62,000 bases of DNA from the NCBI GenBank assembly GCA_905221605.1, contig CAJNDS010002211.1, positions 348,989 through 410,988 of the forward strand, written 5' to 3'. The stretch comes from Symbiodinium natans. Its lineage: Eukaryota > Sar > Dinophyceae > Suessiales > Symbiodiniaceae. Both the position numbers and the translations under genes were made by a program. A model generated the notes under the pieces. It was not told the origin of the DNA. It saw nothing but the letters and a program-made list of their open reading frames with translations, and searched no databases. Of this stretch, positions 32,870 through 46,459 are shown piece after piece. How positions within the stretch are numbered: position 1 is the first letter of the stretch; the number at the start of each line of letters is the position of its first letter.

Positions 32870-34120
32870 GACAAACGCCACAGAAACCGACAGACAGGAC
32901 AGGAACTTCTACATGCGCCAAGCGGACATACATGCATACGCATACGCCATGCATGCGCTGACTTGAACATATCTAACACCCTCTCTTTGCATTGGTACAT
33001 CATCACTGCCGTTTAGCAGCGGGACACTCGAGTTGCCAGTGGAACATCTTTCATGCAGCAGCCTATGTCGGAACAAGCGATGTGCAGCAGCGACATGCAG
33101 GATGTCAGAGTAAGTGTTGTACACCAGTGGCATGCAACATGTAGCATTCCTAGTGCAGCATGTGGTATGACAAAAACAACATGCGGCGTTGCAAGCGCTG
33201 CAGATGTCAATGCAGCATTGGGCGCTTGCTAAACTACATACACAACACGGGAGACACAAGCATTCCTCACATTCACCTCAAGCACTACAGCATATGCATG
33301 TAGTACATCACTCATTCTTCTCCTACATCAACTCGGAAAGATTTTATGGCGTCCGTTGATGCAACAAGTGTATGTACGCATGCCTTGTTGCACGTATGTA
33401 AGTGCGGTGTGCCCTGTGTTTGTCCTGTTCTTGTCTGGGTTTAGGATGAAGTAGCCGGTGGGGGGGGGGAGGGGGCCGTGGGGGCGCAGGACACAAGCTT
33501 TGAAGCCTAACCCCAACAAACTGAAGCTCAACACCCTAAACTCTGAACCCGAACCCCAAGTACAAATTCATTCTGAACAGTATCGCCCAGGTTTGGCAGG
33601 GCCCCCTGGCAGACCATTGCCCTCTGCACACTTGTCTGTTAGGCGCCGCAGGTAACCAGATTGCCGGCCGTTTTCTGCACTATGCCAAGCTCTTGGAAGT
33701 TTAGCGCTGCACTAGTCTCCGTCTTCCCTGGATGACGAGGCAGAAAGCAGAAAACAACAGCTAAGTCTAAAACACGCATCGGAAAATACGCCTCGCTGGC
33801 TCTTCATGGGCTTCCGGGAAGTCTACGCCCCATGGACGAGAAAACAGAAAACTTGACTGGCCATGTTTTTGGCTCAGTCTTCTTGGGTCTCCTGGCTCAG
33901 GCAAATTTCAAAAGCCAGCACCAAACTGCCCCAAACCAAAGCCACTTGGCACGAGTATGTTGACAGTGGACTGGCAATGGACAGTAAGTTGGGCAAGCTT
34001 GTTCGAGACTTTTACCCCCGGTTCCATGTTCACGCAACAGGCTCGGTCAGCAGGACTTCAATGACATTTCGCGGGCTTCAAGCTCCAGATGGGTCCTGTT
34101 AAGTCTTGTCGGTTACATCA
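32870..34120. other. Unassigned sequence with degenerate GCAGCATG words
   Basis: 33010-33300 is rich in GCAGCA/GCATGTAG words. A G-run lies at about 33462-33470, followed by degenerate CCCTAAA-like words at 33510-33560. A short plus frame (33863-34102, WHEYVDSGLAMDSKLGKLV) looks weakly protein-like but is unidentified. Confidence 0.3.
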
Positions 34121-34135
34121 TTGCAATGCATGCTG

Positions 34136-34345
34136 ACTCTATGTGTCTGTGTGACGGTCCGCCCTGCCGGTCTGTCCGTCTCCGTCTGTACCTCCTGTAT
34201 GTACGTGTGAGTGTGTGTGTGTGTCCGCGCATAAAAGAAAAATAAATATGGAGACAGATATGTATGTACGCATGTATGGACGCATGTGTGCATGTATGTG
34301 TACAATATGTGCGCCTGTTGTCAGTGTGTACGTATGTCGTTATAT
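34136..34345. repeat. GTGT/ATGTATG microsatellite tract
   Basis: Interrupted GTGTGTGT, GTCCGTCTCC and ATGTATG(T/C)ACG words. No gene. Confidence 0.8.
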
Positions 34346-34624
34346 TATTTGTAATGTTGGACTGACTTTAGTATAAGAGGGGTCTATAATCACAAGTTTC
34401 GAAAACTTATTCAGCGAACCGAGTGTGTTCGGGGTACCCGCTATTATCACAAGTTTTTTTCCGGACGTGTTTTTTTTGTTTAAGGGTTTGTGTTTCGGGT
34501 TAAGGGCTTACGCAGTAAGGCTTGGCCCTGAGGGTCTTGGGCTCCAGGAATCCTAAAGAGCCAGAGCGCGGAGAATCCAGAAATCTAAGCGCGGCCAGTC
34601 CCCCAGAGGCCACAACTGGCTGAA

Positions 34625-34710
34625 ATGGGCCCAAAATTGGCTTCCAAAGCCCAAAATTGGCCCCCAAAGCCCAAAAATTAGCCCCCAAAGCCCCCAGACC
34701 CCCCTCCAAA
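34625..34710. repeat. Tandem repeat, ~21 bp unit, 4 copies
   Basis: Copies of GCCCAAAATTGGCCCCCAAA with small changes. The minus frame reads GANFWALGANFGLWKP as a by-product. Confidence 0.8.
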
Positions 34711-34828
34711 CTCCGGGAGGCCCCAGAAGGTCCTTATGGAAATTCATTACGAAACGAGGCCCCAAACAAATTTTGTGACAGGTAGCCCACCTGCCGGTCA
34801 GTAAGTTTGTCTGGCTACCCTTTTCGGA

Positions 34829-34976
34829 TGGGGGGGGGGGGGTGGGGGGGGGCGGGGGGGGGGCGGGGGGGTGGGCGGGGGGGGCGGGGGGGGCGGGAGG
34901 GGCGGGAGGGGCGGTGGGGCGGGGGGGGCGGGGGGTGCGGGGGGGGCGGGGGGGGGGTGCCGGGGGGTGGGGGGGT
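34829..34976 (+). repeat. G-rich low-complexity tract
   Basis: Runs of 4-14 G split by single C, T or A. Strong G-quadruplex potential on the plus strand. Confidence 0.9.
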
Positions 34977-34979
34977 CTG

Positions 34980-37160
34980 TGTTGTCGTCAGTACTTACAC
35001 ATTGACAAGAGGGAGCACGCTGACTAGAGCTTCGCGATCATGTGCAACAAGCCAGACAAAGGCATGGATGTGATACATCGGACATATTTCTGAGCGGGAT
35101 GCACGATGCGTGTATGCACAAAGCATTGCCGCACGAGAGCAAGTTCCACGTGTCTGGTTTCAGAGCATGCCCACAAGAACACGCATGCATATCTGCCACA
35201 TTCATGACTCCAGCTACGTTAGTTGACATGGTGTTCTGACATTTCTTCTGCAACTGCCACATCATGTTTGATGTTCAACGAAGTGGACGTTAGTTTGCAT
35301 CACCTCTCCCTTTAAAATTGATTCTGCCGTCGTCATCCTTTGGTTCCGAAAAACCGCCCAGAAGCATGCCACGGATCGGCCCATTACAAGAAGAGAGGCT
35401 CCGAGGCAGCATGAGCAAAAAAGAAGCTTAATTACAAAAAAAAATGCGCAGTCGCCAAAGAAAAAACGAAACTCGCAATGCGAGTTTCTGGGTGCTGGGC
35501 CGGTCTCGAGAGGTCCCAACACTCGATGGCCGCCCCTGATCAAGCGTTATCATGGGAGTTCACCCCACACCTTGCCCTGATTCTTAAGAACCAGCGCCTT
35601 GCTATACCACGAATACCCTAGCTGGGAGTGTTGCAGCGTATGACAACCCTCTACGAGAGATGCAGATGCATCCAGGATGTGGAGAACTCTCACTTTCCCA
35701 ACCCAACACGTCTCTTGCAGCTTACAAGATGCTGGCAATTTGGGCCCCCGATCCAGCGCTGTTTGCATGCGTGTGGGATGATTTTCGGAGAGCATATATT
35801 GTGCGCATTGCAAACCGTTGCTGTCGACGGGCAGCAACATAGTAAGAGTTTGCGAAATCCGGACCGCTAGCCCATAGCTGGTCGCTGGGCAGCGACGTTA
35901 TGCCTCTTCTAATTCCGTCCAAGCCGTCGAAGGTATTCTATACATAGGACGATTGGCTTTCTGGTTACGGTTTAAGCACGGCCCCGCATCAATCGCGGGG
36001 AGGGTGAGGGAATTCCTGGAATTTCTTGGACAAGCCGGCCTCCCTGTCTCTGTCGGGATTCAAGCTCAGCGCCTTCGAGGCAGTTTGCCGGCCTTGGGCA
36101 GCCGCTGTTTCTACTCGCGTCTTGCCGAGCGGTGTTCTGACTGGGACGCATGCCGGGAGCACTGAGGACCGGGGTAGTTCCAGCTCCATTGTTGGAGTTC
36201 TTCACCTGGAAAGCGCTTCGTTCTTCTTTTGAAAACTGTTCGAATATCCCTGAGCTGCATCACTTGTGGTGACAACGAACACCCGCCTCTGCAGCGCCCC
36301 CGCGGTTGCGCAGCGCCTGTGACAGGCCCATGGAGCCAAGGCTCCTTTGCTAAGAAGATCTCTTGACTTCGTGGCTCTTTACAAAGGCCGTGATAAGGTG
36401 CAACAGCAATGTCGAAGGACGATCCCAGAACCAACCCACCTGCGCATGCTGACAACTGCCACCTTTCAAGTCAAGGGAGGAGGTCTTGGGTCGAACCAAG
36501 CTGTTGCCATGACAAACGGGGCCTCCGAACTGCGCCCTTCCCTTCCACGCTTGGCAATGCTTAGCATTCCCCTGGTCATAACTTAAGCCCATTCGTGGTA
36601 GGCACACGAGCCTGCTTGAGTTGGCTCTTGTCCTGGAAGGTCTGATGAATCGAAGCTTGACATCCTACACGTCTAATTCTGCCGGAAGAGAAGAGTGCAG
36701 AGCATCCCCACAACTGAGATCGTAGATTCTCGGGTTGGGCAACCGGGCAGGCCAGAGGGGGTATGTCATGTCAATGAGAGTCTGGACTGGACTCTGCCAA
36801 CTGACTTCTGCCCCATCCCAACAAATCGCTGGTGGCAGCGGAGCCGTCCTTCTGCAACGCCTGCCGCCCTGCATCACAAAGTGTTGGTGAGCTTGGGTGG
36901 GCATCAGACTGAAGCTGCGAAAAGAATGCTTGCGGTCTCTTGCGATTGTCACGCTTCCCGTATCCGCAAGAAGTTGAGTCTTGTCGTAGAAACATCGTGC
37001 CAAAAGGAGTGCCGAGGACTGCATACTAGGTACAACAATGCTGCAGAGCTGCATGCAACAAATACCAGTGACTCTGTGCGCATGATGGGCAAGTGATGCA
37101 GAGGACTTGCATACCCATGCACTATACAAGCTAGCAAGCACGAGGCACCTAGGACCAACT
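34980..37160. other. Unassigned sequence
   Basis: No recognisable gene. A small perfect inverted repeat, GAAACTCGCA-A-TGCGAGTTTC, lies at about 35469-35489. Open frames on both strands (for example minus 36111-36455 and plus 36695-37096) have no family motif. Confidence 0.4.
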
Positions 37161-37161
37161 A

Positions 37162-37164
<3 letters not shown>

Positions 37165-37206
<42 letters not shown>
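37165..37206. repeat. (CA)n microsatellite
   Basis: About 20 uninterrupted CA dinucleotides. Confidence 0.95.
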
Positions 37207-37208
<2 letters not shown>

Positions 37209-37513
37209 CATGGCGCTTGCAAGGGTGCCTGGAACAGGCGCGCACGGAGCGGATGATGGAGCCTGAATCAGGCTGGGGGCGAAGCACTATTGGACACTCT
37301 AGTGCGGGCGCCGGGATTTTCATCATAACAGATGCTGACAGCACCATCTGGCACCATGGCGTCTCCAGGACGGCAACATTTGCTCTGTTTTAACACAGCG
37401 GCCTGTCGTGGGGTCATCCCTGGCAGCTGGCCGTACAGAGTCTGCATGCTGCCTGCGATTTGGGACGAAAACTTCCGGCTCCAACCCTGCAGAATTTGAA
37501 TCGAGAATGATTT

Positions 37514-37625
37514 GGGGGTTTTCGAAAATAGGGGTACCCGGGTACCCTTTTTGGGGGCTCCCTTAAGGGGAGTCTATTTTTTGGAGGGTATAAAGGGGGT
37601 GGGTACCCCTACTTTGGGAAGTAGC
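37514..37625. repeat. Dispersed short element, copy 1
   Basis: Begins GGGGGTTTTCGAAAATAGGG, includes the perfect 16 bp palindrome GGGTACCCGGGTACCC, then TCTATTTTTTGGAGGG and GGGTACCCC. The head recurs at 41420, where the CTATTTTTTGG word is found in inverted orientation. Confidence 0.55.
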
Positions 37626-37894
37626 AATTTTGAGGAGGTTCTCATACTGCAGCCCGCCGCCTTCCATGAACTTCTGGACGTAGCTTTGGATGGGCATCCG
37701 TTCCTATGCTGATCTCATGATCCGGCCGTACCCCTACAACCTTGGGCACTAGACTCTTCACAGTCACTCTACAGAAATGCAGTATCACTGTATCACTCTC
37801 CCGGGTCCCTCCGCTCCTGACCGCTTCTCGCGGCGGTCGGCATGGCTTCAGTGCGCTTCCAGGCGAGCACCGGCGACTACGTCTCAGTACTTCA

Positions 37895-37916
37895 CCGGGG
37901 GGGGGGGGGGGGGGGT
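37895..37916 (+). repeat. Poly-G run
   Basis: About 18-20 consecutive G followed by TGTGG. Confidence 0.9.
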
Positions 37917-38345
37917 GTGGTCCTCGGGTTGCGTGACACTGTGAGCCTGTTGTGCACTTGGTAAAGCTTTCGAAGTTCGCTCATGTGGACATGTTGCCCA
38001 AGCCACGGCTTGCAGCGTCGGTCGAGCTACTTTCGTGGGCATTACACAATGCATCAGAATCACGAGACTCTGAAATCTCTAAGTTTTGTGATCTACCGGT
38101 TCGTTCTACTGTGGGACTACTGTCTTGAAGTGTCCACTCGGCCTCCGCATCATTGACGCACAATGAGTAGAGGTCCTGGTGGAGAACGACTCTCACATCG
38201 CTCCAACTAGTGACAAGTGCCGAATGGTGCTGAGATATGTCACTCCTGTACCGTGCATGGGCCATGCACTCCCTATTTGAGGCACAAGTGAAAATTCTGG
38301 TGGCACGCGGCCGGATGCGAAGGGTCAAGCCAGCCTCGTGACGAA

Positions 38346-40790
38346 CTCATCCTGCTGAATGCCCGAGCTGCCACATCGCTCCCACGCAGCATGCACAACA
38401 ACGCCACTCGCCACTTCCAACCCGTCACAGCACTGCAAGCGGCCACGCCCGTTGGAAAATGCGGCAAGCTACGTCACCGCGCGGCATGCGGTGTACAACC
38501 GGGTCTTGCGCGTCGTGTCACCTCTTCAATGTGTGGTTGTCAGGATCAAAGTCTTTCTTGAGCCGATCATAGCCCGAAGGCTCGGACCTTATGAGAAATG
38601 CGAATTCATCCTGCTGAATGCTCAAGCCCCCAAGCAGCATGCACAACATGGCCACTTTCAGCCCGTCACGGCGCAGCAAGCGGCCAGGCCCGTTGCACGC
38701 CCACTCAGATGAAAAGAATGCGGTCACGGCCGGCAAGCTCAGACTTTACGAGTTTCTTGTTATGATACATCACCAGGCGGCCTGCGGTGCACAACCGGGT
38801 CTTGCGCGTCGTGTCACCTCTTCACTGTGTGGTTGTCAGGATCAAAGTCTTTCTTGAGCCGATCACAGCCCGAAGGCTCGGACCTTATGAGAAATGCGAA
38901 TTCATCCTGCTGAATGCTCAAGCCCCCAAGCAGCATGCACAACATGGCCACTTTCAGCCCGTCACGGCGCAGCAAGCGGCCAAACCCGTTGCACGCCCAC
39001 TCAGATGAAAAAATGCGATCACGGCCAGCAAGCTCAGACTTTATGAGTTTCTTGTTATGATACATCACCAGGCGGCATGCGGTGCCCAACCGGGTCTTCG
39101 CGTCGTGTCACCTCTTCAATGTGTGGTTGTCAGGATCAAAGTCTTTCTTGAGCCGATCTCAGCCCGAAGGCTCGGACCTTATGAGAAATGCGAATTCATC
39201 CTGCTGAATGCTCAAGCTCCCAAGCAGCATGCACAACATGGCCACTGTCAACCCGTCATGGTGAGAAATGCGAATTCATCCTGCTGAATGCTCAAGCCCC
39301 CAAGCAGCATGCACAACATGGCCACTTTCAACTCACGGCGCAGCAAGCGGCCAGGCCCATTGCACGCCCACTCAGATGAAAAAAAATGCGATCACGGCCA
39401 GCGAGCTCTGACTTTATGAGTTTCTTGTTATGATACATCACCAGGCAGCATGCGGTGCACAACCGGGTCTTGCGCGTCGTGTCACCTCTTCACTGTGTGG
39501 TTGTCAGGATCAAAGTCTTTCTTGAGCCGATCACAGCCCGAAGGCTCGGACCTTATGAGAAATGCGAATTCATCCTGCTGAATGCTCAAGCCCCCAAGCA
39601 GCATGCACAACATGGCCACTTTCAGCCCGTCACGGCGCAGCAAGCGGCCAAACCCGTTGCACGCCCACTGAGATGAAAAAATGCGATCACGGCCAGCAAG
39701 CTCAGACTTTATGAGTTTCTTGTTATGATACATCACCAGGCGGCATGCGGTGCCCAACCGGGTCTTCGCGTCGTGTCACCTCTTCAATGTGTGGTTGTCA
39801 GGATCAAAGTCTTTCTTGAGCCGATCACAGCCCGAAGGCTCGGACCTTATGAGAAATGAGAATTCATCCTGCTGCACAACATGGCCACTTTCAACCCGTC
39901 ATGGTGAGAAATGCGAATTCATCCTGCTGAATGCTCAAGCCCCCAAGCAGCATGCACAACATGGCCACTTTCAGCCCATCACGGCGCAGCAAGCGGCCAG
40001 GCCCGTTGCACGCCCACTCAGATGAAGAAAAATGCGATCACGGCCAGCAAGCTCAGACTTTATGAGTTTCTTGTTATGATACATCACCAGGCGGCATGGG
40101 GTGCACAACCGGGTCTTCGCGTCGTGTCACCTCTTCAATGTGTGGTTGTCAGGATCAAAGTCTTTCTTGAGCCGATCATAGCCCGAAGGCTCGGACCTTA
40201 TGAGAAATGCGAATTCATCCTGCTGAATGCTCAAGCTCCCAACCAGCATGCACAACATGGCCACTTTCAACCCGTCACGGCGCAGCAAGCGGCCAGGCCC
40301 GTTGCACGCCCACTCAGATGAACAAAAATGCGATCACGGCCAGCAAGCTCAGACTTTATGAGTTTCTTGTTATGATACATCACCAGGCGGCATGGGGTGC
40401 ACAACCGGGTCTTCGCGTCGTGTCACCTCTTCAATGTGTGGTTGTCAGGATCAAAGTCTTTCTTGAGCCGATCACAGCCCGAAGGCTCGGACCTTATGAG
40501 AAGTGCGAATTCATCCTGCTGAATGCTCAAGCCCCCAAGCAGCATGCACAACATGGCCACTTTCAACCCGTCACGGCGTAGCAAGCGGCCCCGAAGGCTC
40601 GGACCTTATGAGAAATGTGAATTCATCCTGCTGAATGCTGGTGTGCCACCTAGCTCCCAGGCAGCATGCACAACAGCGCCACTTTCAACCCGTCACAGGT
40701 CCACATGTTGCCAAGCTTGTTGCGCACCCACTTAGATGAGCAAGTTGCAAGCTCAAACTTGTTGAACTTCTTTCTTTGACACATCAGCGT
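38346..40790. repeat. Satellite array, ~296 bp monomer, about 8-9 copies
   Basis: The marker GAATTCATCCTGCTGAATGC occurs at about 38603, 38899, 39192, 39270, 39567, 39914, 40210 and 40506, mostly 292-297 bp apart, with truncated units at 39192-39270 and 39859-39914. Internal monomers are nearly identical, while both ends (38346-38600 and 40600-40790) are clearly diverged, as expected from unequal exchange. Frames of 73 codons (plus) and 91 codons (minus) recur per unit, but 296 is not a multiple of 3, so no continuous repeat protein is encoded. Confidence 0.92.
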
Positions 40791-40794
40791 GCAG

Positions 40795-41415
40795 CATGCA
40801 GCATGCTGCATACAGCCGCTGATGCCGCTGTCCAGCAGTTTTATTCTCTCTCCGTTGGCCCTACTCCGCCTTGCTCTGCACCTTAACAACTGAGGCTTGG
40901 TGCACATAGCCGGCTCCTCGTCCCCAACTTCCGGGCAGAACATCTGCAAGGGTGCCCTCAAGAAATCCTGCAAATGGGCAGCAGGATATGCCAAAACTGC
41001 CCCAACGTCAAACAGCCCCTAAATACGAAGGGCTGCAGCACTGACCCAGGATGCGAGAAGCAATGGCAGATGTACAGAGGCACCCCAGCCATGCGAGACC
41101 AGCCTGGAACTTCTTTCGCGAGGCCTGGGGGCAGATGCAATTAGGCCCTAACTGCAGAGCCATTGACACGCAGCCGCTGATGACAAGTAGTTTAAAGAAG
41201 TGCAGGGTCTCGTGCTGTGCCAGCTGGTCAGAGAGCCTTCAAGAATCTGCTAGTGCACAGGGAGGCCTGCTCCTCTGTTAAGCTTATGGCCCTGACTGGT
41301 GTGGGACAGGGGCAAGAGGGGGGAATAAGGGCGCAAAAGGGCGCCTCATGAAGGTTCGCACCCAGTGACCAAATTGCCGAGAATGCACAGTAGATGCGGG
41401 CCAGGACCTGACTCG
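40795..41415. other. Unassigned sequence beside the satellite
   Basis: Starts with a GCAGCATGCAGCATGCTGC palindromic word. A minus-strand stretch near 40900-40990 reads DFLRAPLQMFCPEVGDEEP, protein-like but unidentified. Confidence 0.3.
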
Positions 41416-41419
41416 ACAT

Positions 41420-41485
41420 GGGGGTTTTCGAAAGTAAGGGACCCCGAATATAGACCCCCAAAAAATAGGATTCCCTTATATTAAA
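41420..41485. repeat. Dispersed short element, copy 2
   Basis: GGGGGTTTTCGAAAGTAAGG followed by TAGACCCCCAAAAAATAGG. Shares its head with the copy at 37514 and carries the inverted version of its tail word. Confidence 0.5.
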
Positions 41486-41489
41486 AGAC

Positions 41490-42840
41490 CCAAATGCTGC
41501 GTAATCTTGCTCTGAGAATACAACTCTCACTTCTGGTTTGGTGGCAGCTGGCATGGGGCAGCTGCAGCCTCTTAGGTCAATTTGGTTTTCAGAATTGGCT
41601 TCCCACAGCCGTGCCTTTTCATGCTTGTTCTCGGCTTGCGTGGCCTTGCCTTCGCGGCCCTCCTGCAGGTCATGCGCAACGAAGACTGTAAATTCACTGT
41701 ATACTCACGGCACACTGCTGAATGTGCTCCAACTACCCGACTCCTCAAGCTTGAAGCCATGCTGTGGGGAGATGAAGGTCGTGAGCATTTTGAGGAAGGA
41801 TGCAACCTAAGGCGATCGCGAAAGGATGTGGCGCCAAAGCTGACATGTCGAATTTAAAAATTGGAGGTTGTGAATCCTGTGTCTCCTAGAAGTCCAACCA
41901 CGACTGCCATCCCAGCTCATATCAAAGGCTCGTGTCTGGGAGTCTGGGACCTTCGCGAACTGCTTCGTAGACTTCTCGAAGGTACTCGAAAAGATTGAAA
42001 GGCTCGTCCCCCCCACAACGCAAGAGAACGGTGTTCTTGGCTCACCCCGACGGAGACAAAAAGCAGAAGGAACAAGTGCCAAAACGGGGCCGAAAACCGG
42101 GGAGTTTCACCGAACGACCTCAGGGTGGATGTTCTAGTACGTTGTGTTTCCTCTCCTGTAGCGCATGGCCGGCATGTAACTCTACTCATGGAATGATCTG
42201 GAAAGCTGTTTTCGAGTCAGCCATCCTTGATGGGGATCATGATAGGCATATATTTGTGCCTTGAGGGGTCACCTGTGTCTCGCACTGTTCTTTCGTTTCA
42301 TCCATGAACGAAGCATGAAAATGACAGTTACACGAATGACAGGTGTGTATCATGCTGTGTAATGTTTGACAGAGGGAGCTACTTGGTTGACTCGTCGGGC
42401 TGACATGTCAAGCTTGAAACGCGCAGAGTGCTTCGAACGGGCGCTCTCCCGCCCCGTAAACCGGTACCACCCACAAAATAGGACCTTGCCTACAGTACAC
42501 CCCTCGCACCATCTCGTTCCCTACCATATGCTTCAACTTTATTCAGGCGATTGCAGTTTCGACTCCAACAATGCTGGAAGTTCTAGACTCTAAACGCTTC
42601 GACAAACCCAACTCATCAACGCGTTTCGGATACGATGATCCCTGCTTGACCCCTGGCTGCGGTCACCAAACTCATCCCCATTCCGGAAAAGCGTATAGTA
42701 ATATATGTGGATATCTTCTGTACACCAACCACTCCGTTTGCAGCGCGAGAGGCGAGGTTGGTGTCCACCGAAGCGATGCCGGGAGCCTCCTTGCACTCCT
42801 CCGCATCTTCATGAGATCGGTGTAGCAACTTCTGGGGTGT
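41490..42840. other. Unassigned sequence
   Basis: No recognisable gene. The plus frame 41582-41857 contains RLLKLEAMLWGDEGREHFE, protein-like but unidentified; it may be an exon. Confidence 0.3.
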
Positions 42841-42844
42841 TGGG

Positions 42845-42962
42845 TTTAGGGTTTAGGGTTTAGGGTTTAGGGTTTAGGGTTTAGGGTTTAGGGTTTAGGG
42901 TTTAGGGTTTAGGGTTTAGGGTTTAGGGTTTAGGGTTTAGGGTTTAGGGTTTAGGGTTTAGG
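42845..42962 (+). repeat. Interstitial telomeric array (TTTAGGG)16-17
   Basis: Sixteen perfect TTTAGGG units followed by TTTAGG, G-strand on plus, then unique sequence beginning CATAGGGTC. TTTAGGG is the telomere repeat of plants and of several alveolates including dinoflagellates. The array is perfect, unlike the other telomere-like islands in the window. Confidence 0.95.
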
Positions 42963-42964
42963 CA

Positions 42965-43955
42965 TAGGGTCAGCGTCCAATGTTTCGTGTCATGCCGACC
43001 TGGCCTCGCGCAGGAAGGGCAGCGCCTTGTCACAAAGATCGATGACCCACTTCTTGAGGGTCTCGCTGTGGCTGGGGTACCTGAGGCATCTCTTAGACTT
43101 CCGGGCACAATTCGCACAGCATGAGGCTCCGAATGGTTCCCATCACTTTGGGCTCCACTTGCTTCACCCCAGAAAACACCAAGCTGGGCTTGGGGCTTCT
43201 TCTTGAAGTTCTCGGCCCAACTCCTGAGAGCCACAGTAATTCTTAGTATTTACAGTAGCCAGGCACAAAGCTGGAACTGGACTTCTCAAATGGGCCGAGG
43301 CTCTGAACCAGAGGCTTCCAACCCAAGTGGACGGGTTCCAGGTAGACCTTAGGACTTCTTCGGATTGGGGCCGCGTGAGACTGCAGAGGCAAAGTGGGAG
43401 TTTCGGAAGTTCGATTTGAGATCGCCGTGCCGTCGGCTGCGCAAAACTCTCGATCAATCAGATCGTAAGGGACTGCGCTCAATGATGCAATATGATGCAG
43501 GTATCATGTCAACCTCTCACCCCAGGCCGCCCTCAAAGCGATACCAGTAAGGGCTTTAAGGGCTCAGGGTGGACGTCATCCCGGAAACCCCTAGGCGCGG
43601 GAAGCCCTCGTGCGTCCCTCTCTCGCGTCAACTGATGTAGCCATGTAGTTCTCAGTCTTCTTCATCTCAATCTCACGTATACCAAGTCGGCGGCCATGTC
43701 GGCCCATGCTGCTCACACCCTACACACCCCAAACTCCCGATGCCTGAAACCCCAAAAGCCTCCAAACCCTGAATCCTACCACGCAGTCACGCAGTGAGCC
43801 CAGCATGGCATCGGCATAGCCCTGCATCTCATGTATCTCACTCCCGGCAACCGGCCATGCCGCAGCGGCTCACAGTGGCCGGAGAGGCCACCTGCGCTGC
43901 TGATGCGCACTGTTGCTTGTTGTCAACGTTGTGTTCAACGTTGCTTTTGAACCAT
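42965..43955. other. Unassigned sequence
   Basis: No recognisable gene. Minus-strand frames (42944-43234 and 43164-43457) are unidentified. Degenerate CCCCAAA words lie at 43725-43775. Confidence 0.4.
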
Positions 43956-43956
43956 T

Positions 43957-45692
<1,736 letters not shown>

Positions 45693-46094
45693 TGCGTATG
45701 TCTGCAAGGCTGCGTTTGTGCCGTTTCTTCGGCCGAGGCCCAAGGCCTCTGCGTCTGGGGGGCTGATATTCGCGGCCCGGTTGAGGCTGTTTGAGGTTGT
45801 TGCTGGCTTAGGCATGCCGAAAGTTTCATGTCTCCTGGAGAGCTGCTCGAGGTAAAAATCTAGAATCTGGATTTCAGGGTCCCAGCTGGAAGCGATTCAT
45901 TACTTAATTTATAGCAGCAAAGCAAGAGTAGCATGTTGCAGCGACCCGGCCTTCAGGTCAGCGACCTCGAAGAGCATGGTCATAGTCGGCGGCAGCCTCG
46001 AAGCCACAAAGCCGGAGCAGAGTTCACGAGATGCTGACGTTTGCCAGCAGACGAGCATGCATGGAACAGGTTGCAGTGAAGCACGTGATGCTGT

Positions 46095-46455
46095 GGTAAA
46101 CTTGCAAGGCAGCGTTTTTTGTGAGTTGATTCGAGCGCAGAAACTCGCTGGCTGCTGAAGTGATACGCTAGCAGCACAGGCATCACAAGGCCCGTCAACT
46201 TGGACAGCGTATCGTAAACATTCGCAAACAGACCCCGCGCAGACTGCTGCGATGCATACTGAAAAGTTGGCTTTAGGATGTCTGCGCTGCAAGTCTATAA
46301 GAAAAAATCAAGAATGACAAAACTTAACTTTGGCATTGGATTCATGCGGTGGACGAGAAAGGGGATCCTCAAGTCCTGAGGAGGCAAGCAAGTCCGCCAA
46401 GAGCAGCCACCACTGTTCCACCGGCTGCGGCGCTCCTTCGTAGCACATCCAACCC
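46095..46455 (-). CDS. Candidate exons of an unrecognised gene
   Basis: Two adjoining minus-strand segments look protein-coding. The first follows a CATTTCAG acceptor near 46453 and reads GWMCYEGAPQPVEQWWLLL, then ADLLASSGLEDPLSRPP, up to a possible GTTAAG donor near 46323. The second, after TTTTTTCTTATAG, reads ADILKPTFQYASQQSARGLF, then ANVYDTLSKLTGLVMPVLLA. With those sites they join in frame across an intron of only about 34 bases. No family recognised; junctions are unproven. Confidence 0.3.
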
Positions 46456-46459
46456 TGAA

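Noticed and set aside
31887-33016. Long Thr/His and Cys/Val frames over the AC microsatellites
   Set aside because: By-product of AC, ACGC and GAAC repeats; no non-repetitive domain at either end.
38787-40321. Repeated 73-136 codon frames as a tandem protein family
   Set aside because: They recur with the 296 bp satellite monomer, whose period breaks the frame; no known domain.
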